Assembly (NCBI GenBank): GCA_019096065.1
Contig: JAGUCH010000003.1
Span: 11,284,001 to 11,348,000, forward strand
Source: Paracyclopina nana
Lineage: Eukaryota; Arthropoda; Copepoda; Cyclopoida; Cyclopettidae
Direction of reading: 5' to 3'
Length of the DNA: 64,000 nt
A model generated the notes under the pieces. That model saw only the letters and a program-made list of their open reading frames with translations, was not told the DNA's origin and did not search any database. Made by a program: the position numbers and the translations under genes. Below are positions 63,927 to 64,000 of the stretch, one piece after another (the stretch's first letter is position 1; the number at the start of each line of letters is the position of its first letter).

Positions 63927-64000
63927 TGGTAAGGAGCAGACCAAAAAGTGGATTGAATGCAGACTTGATGAAGCAGTGTCGTCCATCGAGCGTTGGCGGC
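63927..64000 (+). CDS. Possible exon cut by the window end (unknown protein)
   Basis: A pyrimidine-rich tract ending CCACAG precedes an open frame running to the last base. One spare base is followed by 24 codons reading GKEQTKKWIECRLDEAV and on, a hydrophilic, helix-prone sequence. No family is recognised, and the upstream exon would have to end with two bases of a split codon. It could equally be chance. Confidence 0.25.

Overview
The window is nuclear DNA of an animal, most likely an arthropod and perhaps a crustacean. The genes are split by GT-AG introns, the noncoding DNA is AT-rich and full of small transposons, and the longest gene belongs to the Sidestep family of neuronal guidance receptors. 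The species cannot be named from the sequence. No rRNA, tRNA, CRISPR array or bacterial-style operon was seen.

Three host genes could be assembled exon by exon, each with consistent reading phase from start to stop. (1) An ABCC/MRP1-type multidrug exporter lies on the + strand at 6553-14658, with 8 exons and 1524 residues. (2) A Sidestep-like cell-surface receptor lies on the - strand at 50770-17753, with 16 exons and 932 residues: signal peptide, five Ig domains, one fibronectin III domain, one membrane helix and a cytoplasmic tail. (3) CMTR1, the mRNA cap-1 2'-O-methyltransferase, lies on the + strand at 60020-63094, with 8 exons and 875 residues. A possible signal-peptide exon (2853-2766, - strand) and a possible exon cut by the window end (63927-64000, +) are weaker calls.

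Intron 5 of the Sidestep-like gene holds a 10.4-kb GC-rich LTR retrotransposon of Ty3/Gypsy type (28749-39114, - strand, the same strand as the host gene). It has two 195-bp LTRs that read as identical, a CATG target duplication, a primer-binding site, a polypurine tract, gag, protease, reverse transcriptase/RNase H, integrase and an 827-residue open envelope-like gene. Gag and protease are joined by a correctly phased -1 frameshift heptamer followed by a stem-loop. Several single-base frame breaks interrupt gag-pol although the LTRs are identical. Most of these breaks lie at or next to short homopolymer runs.

The remaining noncoding DNA is layered with small elements: five copies of a ~410-bp TA-duplicating MITE (two in ABCC introns, two in Sidestep-like introns, one upstream of ABCC), a hAT-type MITE with 30-bp perfect ends and an 8-bp duplication, foldback elements with CCGTTCTCAT ends, an inverted-repeat-bounded minisatellite rich in TTTAAA palindromes, and an AT-rich 1.7-kb segment bounded by 14-bp inverted repeats. 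One MITE sits inside another dispersed repeat whose uninterrupted copy is also in the window, giving a natural empty site.

The three host genes have unrelated roles (membrane export, axon/muscle recognition, mRNA cap modification). Nothing suggests they act together.
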